Of a stretch of DNA of 44,871 nt, positions 24,233 to 32,863 are shown in pieces (position 1 is the stretch's first letter; each line of letters begins with the position of its first letter). The notes under the pieces were generated by a model that had not been told where the DNA came from, made no database searches, and saw nothing but the letters and a program-made list of their open reading frames with translations. A program made the position numbers and the translations under genes. The stretch covers positions 1-44,871 of the forward strand of contig JBGTCY010000226.1 in NCBI GenBank assembly GCA_041748615.1, read 5' to 3'. This DNA comes from JBGTCY01 sp041748615 (GTDB lineage: Bacteria > Bacteroidota > Bacteroidia > Chitinophagales > CAIOSU01).

Positions 24233-24258
24233 CCCTTCCAAAAAATTTTAGAGAAGGT

Positions 24259-24633
24259 ATGCCCACGATTCAACAGTTAGTAAGGAAAGGAAGAAAAATC
24301 ATCAGAGCCGCGAGTAAATCAAGGGCTTTGGATGCATGTCCTCAAAAAAGAGGCGTGTGCACAAGGGTTTATACAACAACCCCCAAGAAGCCGAATTCCG
24401 CTTTGCGCAAAGTGGCGAAGGTGAGATTGACGAACAGCACTGAAGTGATTGCTTATATCCCCGGTGAAGGTCATAATCTTCAGGAACACTCCATCGTCTT
24501 AATCAGGGGTGGCAGGGTAAAAGATTTGCCGGGTGTGAGGTATCATATTGTGAGAGGCGCGTTGGATACGGCAGGAGTAAAAGACAGAAAACAATCCCGT
24601 TCAAAATACGGAACAAAAAAATCAGGAAAGTAA
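24259..24633 (+). CDS. rpsL: 30S ribosomal protein S12
   Basis: This 124-residue S12 monitors codon-anticodon pairing in the decoding centre. The decoding loops are TTTPKKPNSALRK (with Lys44 and Pro45) and GGRVKDLPGVRYH. Asp89 in the latter is the position that RimO methylthiolates in some bacteria. Lys44 and Lys88 are the wild-type residues at the classical streptomycin-resistance sites. The frame extends upstream through the promoter, so ATG 24259 is the real start. First gene of the block, 12 bp before rpsG. Confidence 0.97.
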   Translation: MPTIQQLVRKGRKIIRAASKSRALDACPQKRGVCTRVYTTTPKKPNSALRKVAKVRLTNSTEVIAYIPGEGHNLQEHSIVLIRGGRVKDLPGVRYHIVRGALDTAGVKDRKQSRSKYGTKKSGK

Positions 24634-24645
24634 TCAGGACTAACA

Positions 24646-25116
24646 ATGAGAAAAGCTAAACCAAAGAAAAACCCGATTCCGCCAGACCCAAAGTTTAAAG
24701 ACCCGATGGTAAGCCGGTTCATCAATAATATGATGGAAAGGGGTAAAAAAAGCACTGCCTTTGCCATTTACTATGACGCGGTGGACATCGTGGAAAAAAA
24801 TACAAAGGAAAACGGACATGAAATTTGGAAGAAAGCCTTGAGTAACATCGTTCCGAGCGTTGAAGTGAAAACCCGCAGAATCGGTGGCGCCAACTTTCAG
24901 ATTCCTACGGAAGTTCGCCCCGACCGTAAAGTCGCGCTCGGTATGAAATGGATGCTGCGTTTTGCGAGTGAAAGAAAAGGAAGGTCCATGGCGGAGAAAT
25001 TAGCCGCAGAAATCATTGCGGCTTCAAAAAATGAAGGTGGCGCGGTGAAAAAGAAAGAAGATACACACAAAATGGCTGAAGCCAATAAGGCTTTTTCGCA
25101 TTTCAGATTATCATAA
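24646..25116 (+). CDS. rpsG: 30S ribosomal protein S7
   Basis: S7 is the primary 16S rRNA-binding protein that organises the 30S head and lines the exit site. The 156-residue product has the family's KKNPIPPDPKFKDPMVSRFIN start (one part of it), NIVPSVEVKTRRIGGANFQIP and a C-terminal helix ending in HKMAEANKAFSHFR, all at normal length. It lies between rpsL (12 bp) and fusA (23 bp), the classical str order. In E. coli S7 represses its own operon; nothing here shows whether that holds in this organism. Confidence 0.97.
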   Translation: MRKAKPKKNPIPPDPKFKDPMVSRFINNMMERGKKSTAFAIYYDAVDIVEKNTKENGHEIWKKALSNIVPSVEVKTRRIGGANFQIPTEVRPDRKVALGMKWMLRFASERKGRSMAEKLAAEIIAASKNEGGAVKKKEDTHKMAEANKAFSHFRLS

Positions 25117-25139
25117 AATATTTACAAGAGAACAACTGA

Positions 25140-27248
25140 ATGTCAAACGATTTAAGATATACAAGAAACATTGGGATAGCCGCCCACATTGATGCCGGTA
25201 AAACAACTACCACGGAAAGGATTTTGTATTACACCGGGATTACTCATAAGTTGGGCGAAGTGCATGATGGCGCTGCCACGATGGACTGGATGGAGCAGGA
25301 AAAAGAACGCGGCATCACGATTACCTCCGCTGCCACTACTACTTTTTGGAAATATAAAGACCAGGAATTCAAGGTGAACATCATTGATACTCCCGGTCAC
25401 GTTGACTTTACGGTTGAAGTGGAGCGTTCATTGCGCGTGTTGGATGGAATGGTAGGTCTTTTTTGCGCGGTAGGTGGTGTTGAGCCACAGTCTGAAACCG
25501 TTTGGCGTCAGGCAAACCGCTATAAGGTTCCCCGCATCGGCTTTGTGAATAAAATGGACAGGTCAGGCGCGAATTTTCTGGAGGTGGTAAAACAAGTGAA
25601 AACAAAATTAGGCGCTAACCCCGTTCCGCTTCAATTACCGATTGGTGAAGAAGAACATTTCAGAGGCGTGGTTGACCTGATTACCAATAAAGCCATCATT
25701 TGGGATGATGAAACAAAAGGAATGACTTATACGGAAATTCCGATTCCCGATGATATGGCGGACAGCGTGATTGAATACCGCGAAAAGCTCGTGGAAGCGG
25801 TTGCTGAATTTGATGATAAATTGATGGAGAAGTTTTTTGAAGACCCCAACTCCATCAGCGAAGATGAAATGAGAGGCGCCATCCGCAAGGCTACGATTGC
25901 CATGACCATCATTCCCATGATGTGTGGTTCTTCATTCAAGAATAAAGGCGTTCAGGCGATGTTGGATGCCGTCACCATGTACCTGCCTTCACCGATGGAT
26001 ATTGAAGCCGTAACCGGTATCAATCCCAAAACTGAAGCTGAAGAATTGCGTAAGCCTTCCGTCACCGAACCGTTTGCAGCGCTCGCTTTTAAAATCATGA
26101 CTGACCCCTATGTGGGCAGACTCGCTTTCTTCAGGGTTTATTCCGGCAGATTGGATGCCGGCTCCTATGTTCTGAATAACCGTACCGGTAAAAAAGAACG
26201 TATTTCCCGCATCCTGCAAATGCATGCCAACAAACAAAATCCGATTGATTTCATCGAAGCCGGTGACATTGGAGCAGCCGTTGGTTTCAAAGAAATAAAA
26301 ACGGGTGATACCCTCACGGATGAAAAACATCCGATTGTGCTTGAAAGCATGAACTTCCCCGAACCGGTGATTGGATTGGCGGTGGAAGCCAAAACTCAGG
26401 CTGACGTGGATAAATTGGGAATGGCGCTGGCAAAACTTGCTGAAGAAGACCCCACTTTCCGTGTCAAGTTTGATGATGAAACAGGACAAACCGTTATCAG
26501 CGGCATGGGTGAGTTGCACCTTGAAATTATTGTGGACCGTTTGCGCAGGGAATTTAAAGTGGAATGTAACCAGGGCGCTCCCCAGGTAGCTTATAAAGAA
26601 GCGATTACCAAAACGGTTGAACACCGCGAAGTTTATAAAAAACAAACCGGTGGTCGCGGTAAATTCGCGGACATTTATTTTGAAATCTCTCCCAATGATG
26701 AGGGCGTTGAAGGAATGCAGTTTGTAAACGACATCTTTGGCGGTTCCATTCCGAGAGAATTTATTCCGGCTATTGAAAAAGGATTTAAAGAAGCATTGAA
26801 TACCGGTGTATTGGCTGGCTTCCCTTTGCAAGGGTTCAAAGTGCGGATTTTTGACGGCTCGTTCCACGCGGTTGACTCTGACGCGGTTTCATTTGAAGTG
26901 TGTGCGAGAATGGGTTTCAGAGATGCTGCCAGAAAAGCGAAACCGATTTTGCTCGAGCCGATAATGAAAGTGGAAGCAGTGACACCAGAAGAATATACCG
27001 GTGACGTGGTTGGTGACCTGAACCGCAGAAGAGGACAGTTGGAATCTATGGAAATGAGAGGCAACGCGCAGGTAATCAAAGCAAAAGTGCCCTTAGCTGA
27101 AATGTTCGGCTATGTGACACAGTTACGCACCCTGACTTCCGGCAGAGCAACCTCCATCATGGAATTTTCACACTTCGCGCCCGCACCAAACAATATTGCA
27201 GAAGAAGTGATAGCGCAGGCAAAAGGAAAAACAAAAGTAGCAAGCTGA
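25140..27248 (+). CDS. fusA: Elongation factor G
   Basis: EF-G is the GTPase that translocates tRNAs and mRNA and, with RRF, recycles ribosomes. The 702-residue protein has G1 AHIDAGKT (15-22), switch I with ERGITITSAATT, G3 DTPGHVDF, G4 NKMD and G5 CGSSFKNKG, followed by domains II-V at normal length (GRGKFADIYFEI in domain IV, GYVTQLRTLTSGRA in domain V). It has the classical fusA type without insertions. No tuf follows: rpsJ begins after a single base, joining the str and S10 operons. Confidence 0.97.
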   Translation: MSNDLRYTRNIGIAAHIDAGKTTTTERILYYTGITHKLGEVHDGAATMDWMEQEKERGITITSAATTTFWKYKDQEFKVNIIDTPGHVDFTVEVERSLRVLDGMVGLFCAVGGVEPQSETVWRQANRYKVPRIGFVNKMDRSGANFLEVVKQVKTKLGANPVPLQLPIGEEEHFRGVVDLITNKAIIWDDETKGMTYTEIPIPDDMADSVIEYREKLVEAVAEFDDKLMEKFFEDPNSISEDEMRGAIRKATIAMTIIPMMCGSSFKNKGVQAMLDAVTMYLPSPMDIEAVTGINPKTEAEELRKPSVTEPFAALAFKIMTDPYVGRLAFFRVYSGRLDAGSYVLNNRTGKKERISRILQMHANKQNPIDFIEAGDIGAAVGFKEIKTGDTLTDEKHPIVLESMNFPEPVIGLAVEAKTQADVDKLGMALAKLAEEDPTFRVKFDDETGQTVISGMGELHLEIIVDRLRREFKVECNQGAPQVAYKEAITKTVEHREVYKKQTGGRGKFADIYFEISPNDEGVEGMQFVNDIFGGSIPREFIPAIEKGFKEALNTGVLAGFPLQGFKVRIFDGSFHAVDSDAVSFEVCARMGFRDAARKAKPILLEPIMKVEAVTPEEYTGDVVGDLNRRRGQLESMEMRGNAQVIKAKVPLAEMFGYVTQLRTLTSGRATSIMEFSHFAPAPNNIAEEVIAQAKGKTKVAS

Positions 27249-27249
27249 T

Positions 27250-27558
27250 ATGGCACAAAGAATCAGAATAAAACTAAAATCTTACGATCATAATTTGATT
27301 GATAAGTCTGCCGAAAAAATCGTGAAAACGGTGAAAGCAGCGGGCGCTGTGGTTTCTGGACCGATTCCCCTGCCGACAGAAAAAATGATTTTTACGGTAT
27401 TGAAATCACCGCATGTCAATAAAAAAGCGCGTGACCAGTTTCAGTTGGCTACGCATAAAAGACTGATGGATATTCATAGTTCTACTTCAAAAACGGTGGA
27501 AGCGCTCATGAAACTTGAGTTGCCCAGCGGTGTTGATGTTGAAATTAAAGCATACTAA
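27250..27558 (+). CDS. rpsJ: 30S ribosomal protein S10
   Basis: S10 (102 residues) sits in the 30S head and doubles as NusE, the NusB partner in antitermination. RIRIKLKSYDHNLIDKSA, SGPIPLPTEK and the THKRLMDIHSSTSKTVEAL segment are standard; the long ribosome-bound loop is intact. It starts one base after fusA and ends one base before rplC, so translational coupling on both sides is likely. Confidence 0.97.
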   Translation: MAQRIRIKLKSYDHNLIDKSAEKIVKTVKAAGAVVSGPIPLPTEKMIFTVLKSPHVNKKARDQFQLATHKRLMDIHSSTSKTVEALMKLELPSGVDVEIKAY

Positions 27559-27559
27559 T

Positions 27560-28177
27560 ATGAAAGGGATTATCGGAAAAAAAATAGGAATGACAGCCAT
27601 CTTTGATGAAAAGGGAACTCAAACTCCCTGTACTGTCATTGAAGCGGGTCCTTGTGTAGTAACACAAGTGAGAACGGAAGAAGCGGATGGTTACAATGCC
27701 GTTCAGTTGGGTTTTGATGAGAAGCGCGAAAAAAGCACTACGAATGCTTTGCTCGGACATTTCAAAAAAGCCGGCACGACTCCCAAAAGAAAATTAGTGG
27801 AGTTCAGGGATTACTCCTTCGAAAAAGCGTTGGGAGAAGTCGTGAATACTGAAATATTTCAGGCAGGTGAATTTGTGGATGTTATCGGTACATCAAAAGG
27901 AAAAGGGTTTCAGGGCGTAGTGAAACGGCACGGCTTTGCCGGGGTTGGCGGTGCCACCCACGGTCAGCATAACCGGATGAGAGCGCCAGGTTCGGTGGGA
28001 AGCGCATCATTTCCTTCCAGAGTTTTCAAAGGAATTCGTATGGCGGGCAGAACGGGCGGTGACAGAGTGAAAACGCTTGACCTCGAAATTTTAAAAGTTG
28101 ACAGCGCCAATAATCTCCTGTATATCAAAGGAGCAGTGCCGGGCGCAAAAGGTTCATATTTAATTATTGAAGCGTGA
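27560..28177 (+). CDS. rplC: 50S ribosomal protein L3
   Basis: L3 (205 residues) helps nucleate 50S assembly and reaches the peptidyl transferase centre with its long loop. The start KGIIGKKIGMTAIFDEKG and the loop GKGFQGVVKRHGFAGV and THGQHNRMRAPGSVG are characteristic; the Gln in GGATHGQHN is the site methylated by PrmB in some species. A frame open from 27515 overlaps rpsJ, and ATG 27560 is the family start. The TGA overlaps the rplD ATG by one base. Confidence 0.96.
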   Translation: MKGIIGKKIGMTAIFDEKGTQTPCTVIEAGPCVVTQVRTEEADGYNAVQLGFDEKREKSTTNALLGHFKKAGTTPKRKLVEFRDYSFEKALGEVVNTEIFQAGEFVDVIGTSKGKGFQGVVKRHGFAGVGGATHGQHNRMRAPGSVGSASFPSRVFKGIRMAGRTGGDRVKTLDLEILKVDSANNLLYIKGAVPGAKGSYLIIEA

Positions 28178-28809
28178 TGAAAGTCAAGATTCTTAACATA
28201 GAAGGAAAAGAAACCAAAAAAACGGTTGACTTGCCTGACGACATTTTTAATGTCGAACCAAATGACCATGCGATTTACCTCACGGTAAAACAGTATTTGG
28301 CAAATCAACGTCAGGGTACCCACAAAACTTTGGAGAAATCCGAAGTTTCAGGTTCCACCCGCAAGTTGCACAAGCAAAAGGGCACCGGTGGCTCCCGTAA
28401 AGGCAGTATCAAAAACCCGTTGTTCCGTGGTGGCGCGCGTATTTTTGGTCCCCGTCCGAGAGACTATGGGTTCAAACTGAATAAAAAAGTAAAAGACCTC
28501 GCGCGTAAATCCGCTTTGGCTTATAAGCTGAAAGACAATGCGCTGGTTGTGGTTGAAGATTTCAATTTTGAAAAACCAAGAACGAAAGAATTTATCAGGA
28601 TTCTGAAAAATCTTGGCGCTGATAACTCCCGCTCCATGTTGTTATTGCATGAAAACAACAGCAACGTGGTTCTTTCCGGTCGCAATGTGCAGAAAGCTGA
28701 AGTGGCGCTTGCAAGCGGCTTGAATACTTATGAAATTATGAAGGCGAAAAAACTCATCCTCACGGAGAGTTCATTAAAGCAGATTGAAGAAATTTTAAAA
28801 AACAATTAA
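28177..28809 (+). CDS. rplD: 50S ribosomal protein L4
   Basis: L4 (210 residues) binds 23S domain I and narrows the exit tunnel. The tunnel loop is recognisable as KLHKQKGTGGSRKGS and FRGGARIFGPRPRDY, and the globular fold follows with VVVEDFNFEKPRTKEF. The ATG at 28177 overlaps the rplC stop in TGATG; a GTG three bases earlier is possible but less likely. In gamma-proteobacteria L4 regulates the S10 operon; no corresponding leader is present here because the gene lies deep in a fused operon. Confidence 0.96.
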   Translation: MKVKILNIEGKETKKTVDLPDDIFNVEPNDHAIYLTVKQYLANQRQGTHKTLEKSEVSGSTRKLHKQKGTGGSRKGSIKNPLFRGGARIFGPRPRDYGFKLNKKVKDLARKSALAYKLKDNALVVVEDFNFEKPRTKEFIRILKNLGADNSRSMLLLHENNSNVVLSGRNVQKAEVALASGLNTYEIMKAKKLILTESSLKQIEEILKNN

Positions 28810-28821
28810 TAACCGGTAGTT

Positions 28822-29112
28822 ATGGAAGTACTGAAAAAACCGATTATCACTGAGAAAATGACGCGCTTGGGCGAAAAGCTCAATCGCTTTGGTTTTGTGG
28901 TGGACCGGAAAGCGAACAAACTCCAAATCAGGCAAGCGGTGGAGCAGATGTATGGCGTCACCGTGAAAGATGTGAATACAATGGTGGTTCCCGGAAAAAA
29001 GCGCTTCCGTTCAACGCGCACCGGCATCACCAAAGGAATGAAAAGTCCCTATAAAAAAGCGATTGTGACGCTTGGTGAAGGGGATACAATTGATTTTTAC
29101 AGTAATGTCTAA
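28822..29112 (+). CDS. rplW: 50S ribosomal protein L23
   Basis: L23 (96 residues) surrounds the tunnel exit and is the docking site for trigger factor and SRP. The family core is clear: LKKPIITEKMTRL at the start, FVVDRKANKLQIRQAVEQMY and the basic loop with KKRFRSTRTG. The conserved acidic residue used for trigger-factor docking should lie in the ERK-like region of the first helix. Length and place between rplD and rplB are standard. Confidence 0.95.
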   Translation: MEVLKKPIITEKMTRLGEKLNRFGFVVDRKANKLQIRQAVEQMYGVTVKDVNTMVVPGKKRFRSTRTGITKGMKSPYKKAIVTLGEGDTIDFYSNV

Positions 29113-29122
29113 TGGTTGAGCA

Positions 29123-29947
29123 ATGGCTATAAAGAAATTTAAACCGGTTACACCCGGAACGAGAAAAAGAATTGGAGCATCCTTCGAGACGCTCACTGCC
29201 GATTCGCCTGAAAAGAGCCTGACGGTAAAGCATAAAAGCACCGGTGGAAGAAACAGCCAGGGGAAAAGAACCATGCGCTACAGAGGGGGTGGACATAAAA
29301 AGCGCTACCGTGTCATTGATTTTAAAAGAAACAAAGACGACATCAACGCAACGGTACAATCCATTGAATACGATCCGAACCGTACCGCTTTCATCGCTTT
29401 GCTCAATTACGCTGATGGTGAAAAGCGCTACATCCTTGCTCCTGAAGGATTGGAAGTAGGAAAAATATTATTGTCAGGCTCAAAAGCTACACCGGATGTA
29501 GGAAATGCGATGTTTCTGAAAGATATTCCTTTTGGAACGGACGTACACAATATTGAAATGCAGCCCGGCAGGGGAGGCGCTCTTGCGAGAAGCGCGGGCA
29601 CTCATGCCATCCTCGATGCCAGAGACGGAAAATATGCGATTTTGAAAATGCCCTCCGGAGAAACAAGAATGATTCTTCAGGAGTGCAAAGCGACCATCGG
29701 AAAAGTTTCAAATCCTGACCATAATCTTGAGTCGCTGGGTAAAGCCGGCAGAAAAAGATGGTTGGGCAGAAAGCCGAGAAATCGTCCGGTAGCCATGAAC
29801 CCTGTTGACCATCCGAGGGGTGGAGGTGAAGGAAAAGCATCAGGCGGACAACCAAGGTCAAGAAAAGGATTGTATTCAAGAGGCTTAAAGACAAGAAGCC
29901 GCAAAAAGCAGTCATCTAAATTCATTATTACCAAGAGGAAAAAGTAA
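29123..29947 (+). CDS. rplB: 50S ribosomal protein L2
   Basis: L2 (274 residues) is a primary 23S binder needed for subunit joining and peptidyl transferase activity. The N-terminal GRNSQGKRTMRYRGGGHKKRYR, the central GRGGALARSAGTHA and the C-terminal VDHPRGGGEGKASGG (His230) are its hallmark motifs. The motif has Arg after Pro where many bacteria have His. The basic tail ends KFIITKRKK. It starts ten bases after rplW and ends three before rpsS. Confidence 0.97.
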   Translation: MAIKKFKPVTPGTRKRIGASFETLTADSPEKSLTVKHKSTGGRNSQGKRTMRYRGGGHKKRYRVIDFKRNKDDINATVQSIEYDPNRTAFIALLNYADGEKRYILAPEGLEVGKILLSGSKATPDVGNAMFLKDIPFGTDVHNIEMQPGRGGALARSAGTHAILDARDGKYAILKMPSGETRMILQECKATIGKVSNPDHNLESLGKAGRKRWLGRKPRNRPVAMNPVDHPRGGGEGKASGGQPRSRKGLYSRGLKTRSRKKQSSKFIITKRKK

Positions 29948-29950
29948 AAA

Positions 29951-30223
29951 ATGGCACGTTCAGTAAAAAAAGGACCATACATTGACCATAACCTGATGGG
30001 AAAGGTGGTAACGCTTAATCAGAACAGTAAAAAAACCGTGATTAAAACCTGGTCGAGGCGTTCAACTATCATCCCGGAATTCGTGGGTCATACATTCGCG
30101 GTGCATAACGGTAATAAATTTATTCCTGTTTATGTCACTGAAAATATGGTGGGACACAAATTAGGCGAGTTTGCCCCGACAAGAAATTTTAAGAGTCACT
30201 CTTCAAAGAAGATATCAAGTTAA
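29951..30223 (+). CDS. rpsS: 30S ribosomal protein S19
   Basis: S19 (90 residues) forms a complex with S13 in the 30S head and touches the A-site tRNA. ARSVKKGPYIDHNL, IKTWSRRSTIIPEFVGHTF and GHKLGEFAPTR are the conserved blocks. Length is normal. It lies three bases from both rplB and rplV, consistent with one transcript and coupled translation. Confidence 0.97.
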   Translation: MARSVKKGPYIDHNLMGKVVTLNQNSKKTVIKTWSRRSTIIPEFVGHTFAVHNGNKFIPVYVTENMVGHKLGEFAPTRNFKSHSSKKISS

Positions 30224-30226
30224 GCA

Positions 30227-30811
30227 ATGGGAAAGCGTAAACGTTTATCAGCAGAAGCCCGCAAAGAGGCATTGAAATTGGTGGCAATCGCCAAACTGAA
30301 TGATTGTCCTACTTCTCCGCGTAAAATGAGAATCGTGGCGGACACCATTAGGGGTGAATCTATTGAACGCGCGTTGAACAATCTCGCATTCAGCAAAAAA
30401 GAAGCAGCGCGCAAACTGGAAAAACTTTTGCGTTCCGCTATCAAAAACTGGGAATTGAAAAACGAAGGTGAGCGCGTTGAAAGCAGTGACCTCTATGTGA
30501 AAACAGTATTTGTGGATGAAGGCGTCACGCTCAAGCGTTTTCAACCAGCTCCAATGGGAAGAGCTTACAGAATCAGAAAACGCTCAAACCATGTAACACT
30601 GGTAGTGGACAGTCGCATTGAAAAAGTAATTCAACCCTTTGAACCGGTAGAAGAAGTTGAAGCGGAAGTGAAAACCAAAGCTCCGGCAGCGGAAAAGAAA
30701 AAAACGGCAAAACCGAAGGTAGCCCCTAAAGCCGCTGCCAAAAAGGAAACAAAAGAAAAAGCTGAGAAAAAGACAACTGCGAAACCTAAAACAACCAAAA
30801 CAAAAAAATAA
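30227..30811 (+). CDS. rplV: 50S ribosomal protein L22 with a long lysine-rich tail
   Basis: L22 lines the exit tunnel with a beta-hairpin. The core (1-140) has NDCPTSPRKMRIVADTIRG, the helical middle and the hairpin region FQPAPMGRAYRIRKRSNHV. The protein then continues to 194 residues, where E. coli L22 has 110. Residues 141-194 are almost entirely Lys, Ala, Glu, Thr and Pro (for example KTAKPKVAPKAAAKKETKEK). The tail is in frame, with a normal stop two bases before rpsC. It is probably disordered and may bind rRNA on the subunit surface; that role is inferred. Confidence 0.95.
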   Translation: MGKRKRLSAEARKEALKLVAIAKLNDCPTSPRKMRIVADTIRGESIERALNNLAFSKKEAARKLEKLLRSAIKNWELKNEGERVESSDLYVKTVFVDEGVTLKRFQPAPMGRAYRIRKRSNHVTLVVDSRIEKVIQPFEPVEEVEAEVKTKAPAAEKKKTAKPKVAPKAAAKKETKEKAEKKTTAKPKTTKTKK

Positions 30812-30813
30812 TA

Positions 30814-31536
30814 ATGGGTCAAAAAGTACATCCTATAGGAAACAGGTTAGGCATCATCAGGGGATGGGATTCCAACTGGTTTGGCGGTAAACATTATGCC
30901 GACAAGTTGATTGAAGACGAAAAAATCAGGGAATATCTCAACGCGCGTATCAATAAAGGCGGCATTGCACGCATCGTAATTGAACGCACGCTGAAAAGAT
31001 TAACAATCACCATTCACACTTCGCGTCCGGGCATTATCATCGGAAAAGGCGGTGGAGAAGTTGACCGCATCAAGGAAGAATTGAAAAAGCTGACCAATAA
31101 AGATGTACAAGTGAACATCGTTGAAATCAGAAGACCGGAATTGGATGCGAACATTGTCGGTGAAACAATTGCAAACCAGATTAAAGGAAGAATCAATTAT
31201 AAAAGAGCGGTGAAAATGGCGATTGCCTCCACCATGAGAATGGGAGCGGAAGGAATTAAAGTGAGGGTTTCAGGCAGGTTGAATGGCGCTGAAATCGCGC
31301 GCTCCGAAGAATTTAAAGAAGGAAGAACACCTTTGCATACTTTCCGCGCAGACATTGACTATGCCTGGAAAGAATCGCAGACCGCCCAAGGTAAAATCGG
31401 GGTGAAAGTATGGATTTGTAAAGGTGAAGTATTTGGCAAACGTGATTTGTCACCCAACATTGGTGATAAAAAAGAAGCCAGACCAAAAAGTGGAAAAGCA
31501 AAGCGTTATCCTAAACCAGAACAGGCAAGCGAATAA
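30814..31536 (+). CDS. rpsC: 30S ribosomal protein S3
   Basis: S3 (240 residues) forms part of the mRNA entry channel. GQKVHPIGNRLGIIRGWDS is the canonical start, the type II KH domain carries GIIIGKGGGEVDRI with GKGG at 77-80, and the C-terminal domain shows GAEIARSEEFKEGRTPLHT. The C-terminus is basic. It follows rplV after two bases and precedes rplP by ten, in the usual S10-operon order. Confidence 0.97.
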   Translation: MGQKVHPIGNRLGIIRGWDSNWFGGKHYADKLIEDEKIREYLNARINKGGIARIVIERTLKRLTITIHTSRPGIIIGKGGGEVDRIKEELKKLTNKDVQVNIVEIRRPELDANIVGETIANQIKGRINYKRAVKMAIASTMRMGAEGIKVRVSGRLNGAEIARSEEFKEGRTPLHTFRADIDYAWKESQTAQGKIGVKVWICKGEVFGKRDLSPNIGDKKEARPKSGKAKRYPKPEQASE

Positions 31537-31546
31537 AAACTGAGAT

Positions 31547-31972
31547 ATGTTACAGCCGAAACGGACAAAATATAGAAAAACCCAGAAGGGTAAAATGAAA
31601 GGAAATGCCAAGAGAGGCTACTCGCTTTCTCACGGCACTTTTGGACTGAAATCGTTGGAAACCGCATGGGTGACCGACCGTCAGATCGAGGCGGCTCGTA
31701 TCGCGCTCACCAGGGAGATGAAAAGGGAAGGAAAAGTCTGGATTAAGATTTTCCCGGACAAACCCATCACTAAAAAACCCGCTGAAGTGCGGATGGGTAA
31801 AGGTAAAGGTTCGCCCGAAGGATGGGTAGCGGTGGTAAAACCGGGCAGGGTGATGTTTGAAGCGGAGGGAGTTACCTACGCGATTGCAAAACAGGCGTTA
31901 ACGCTCGCAGCCTCAAAACTGCCGGTGAAATCTAAAATAGTCATTCGCAGGGATTATGCCGAAGGGCAATAA
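31547..31972 (+). CDS. rplP: 50S ribosomal protein L16
   Basis: L16 (141 residues) organises the A-site tRNA-binding region of the 50S. MLQPKRTKYRKTQKGKMKG and RMGKGKGSPEGWVAVVKPG are diagnostic; the Arg in MGKGKGSPEGW is the residue that YcfD-type oxygenases hydroxylate in some bacteria. The length is close to E. coli L16 (136). No unusual feature is seen. Confidence 0.96.
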   Translation: MLQPKRTKYRKTQKGKMKGNAKRGYSLSHGTFGLKSLETAWVTDRQIEAARIALTREMKREGKVWIKIFPDKPITKKPAEVRMGKGKGSPEGWVAVVKPGRVMFEAEGVTYAIAKQALTLAASKLPVKSKIVIRRDYAEGQ

Positions 31973-31984
31973 AAAACAAATCAA

Positions 31985-32209
31985 ATGGCAAAGAAGGTAA
32001 ATAAAGAAGACATTAAAGAACTCGCCAACGATGAATTGGTAGAGAAGATTAAGGATGAAAAGGCTCGTTATGTAAAAGCCAAATTCAACCACGCGGTATC
32101 GCCTTTGGAAAACCCGCTCACGTTGAGATTTTCCAGGAGAGACATCGCGAGATTTAAAACTGAATTGAGAAAAAGGGAATTGGAATCAGAAAAGAATAAG
32201 AAATCCTAA
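31985..32209 (+). CDS. rpmC: 50S ribosomal protein L29
   Basis: L29 (74 residues) is a two-helix protein at the tunnel exit next to L23. The first helix (EDIKELANDELVEKIKDEKA) and the second, arginine-rich helix with FSRRDIARFKTELRKRE fit the family. It is slightly longer than E. coli L29 (63) because of a charged C-terminal end. It lies between rplP and rpsQ, three bases from the latter. Confidence 0.93.
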   Translation: MAKKVNKEDIKELANDELVEKIKDEKARYVKAKFNHAVSPLENPLTLRFSRRDIARFKTELRKRELESEKNKKS

Positions 32210-32212
32210 AAA

Positions 32213-32470
32213 ATGGAACCAAGAAAACTCAGAAAACAAAGAGTCGGCACCGTTGTCAGCAATAAAATGGACAAATCCGTGACGCTGAAAGTGGAGAGAA
32301 GCGTAAAGCATCCGCTGTATGGAAAGATTATGAAACAATCCAATAAGCTGGTTGCCCATGATGAAAAAAATGAGTGCAATGTGGGCGACAAAATTCGTGT
32401 TGCGGAAACACGCCCGCTTAGCAAAACAAAAAGGTGGAGATTAGTAGAAATCATCGAAAGAGCTAAATAA
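32213..32470 (+). CDS. rpsQ: 30S ribosomal protein S17
   Basis: S17 (85 residues) is an OB-fold primary binder of 16S rRNA. RKQRVGTVVSNKMDKSVTL, HPLYGKIMKQSNKLVAHDE and IRVAETRPLSKTKRWRLVE match the family along their whole length. It ends one base before rplN. No unusual feature. Confidence 0.96.
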   Translation: MEPRKLRKQRVGTVVSNKMDKSVTLKVERSVKHPLYGKIMKQSNKLVAHDEKNECNVGDKIRVAETRPLSKTKRWRLVEIIERAK

Positions 32471-32471
32471 A

Positions 32472-32840
32472 ATGATACAACAGGAATCAAGACTAAAAGT
32501 AGCGGACAACAGTGGTGCAAGGGAAGTACTTTGCATCCGTGTCTTAGGCGGTTCGCATCAGCGTTACGCAAGCATTGGCGATAAAATTATCGTCAGCGTA
32601 AAAGACGCGTTGCCCTCCGGTGGTGTGAAAAAAGGCACCGTTTCCAAAGCCGTTGTCGTTAGGACAAGGAAGCCGATTAAGAGAAAAGACGGTTCTTACA
32701 TCCGCTTTGACGACAACGCGGCTGTGTTGCTGAATCAGCAGGACGAACCGCGCGGCACCCGTATCTTCGGACCGGTCGCGCGCGAATTGAGAGAAAAAGA
32801 CCAGATGAAAATTGTTTCATTAGCGCCTGAAGTATTATAA
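32472..32840 (+). CDS. rplN: 50S ribosomal protein L14
   Basis: L14 (122 residues) forms intersubunit bridge B8 and binds the silencing factor RsfS. MIQQESRLKVADNSGAREV, the basic loop VVVRTRKPIKRKDGSYIRF and GTRIFGPVARELR are characteristic, and length is identical to the usual 122. The next gene is rplX after 23 bp. Confidence 0.97.
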   Translation: MIQQESRLKVADNSGAREVLCIRVLGGSHQRYASIGDKIIVSVKDALPSGGVKKGTVSKAVVVRTRKPIKRKDGSYIRFDDNAAVLLNQQDEPRGTRIFGPVARELREKDQMKIVSLAPEVL

Positions 32841-32863
32841 TAAAACTAAAAATAAATAAAGTA

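Larger units (their letters stand above)
23896..24258. other. 363-bp non-coding region before the ribosomal block
   Basis: No convincing open frame or RNA gene is seen. The region is A+T-rich. TTTGGG at 23930-23935 can pair with CCCAAA at 23957-23962 over a long loop, a poor terminator candidate for glyS. The right end holds the rpsL promoter and an inverted repeat described separately. The middle 200 bp show nothing I can interpret. Confidence 0.6.

Noticed and set aside
24234..24257. CCTTC/GAAGG hairpin hiding the rpsL start region
   Set aside because: The predicted transcription start lies within or after the left arm, so the hairpin would probably not form in the mRNA.
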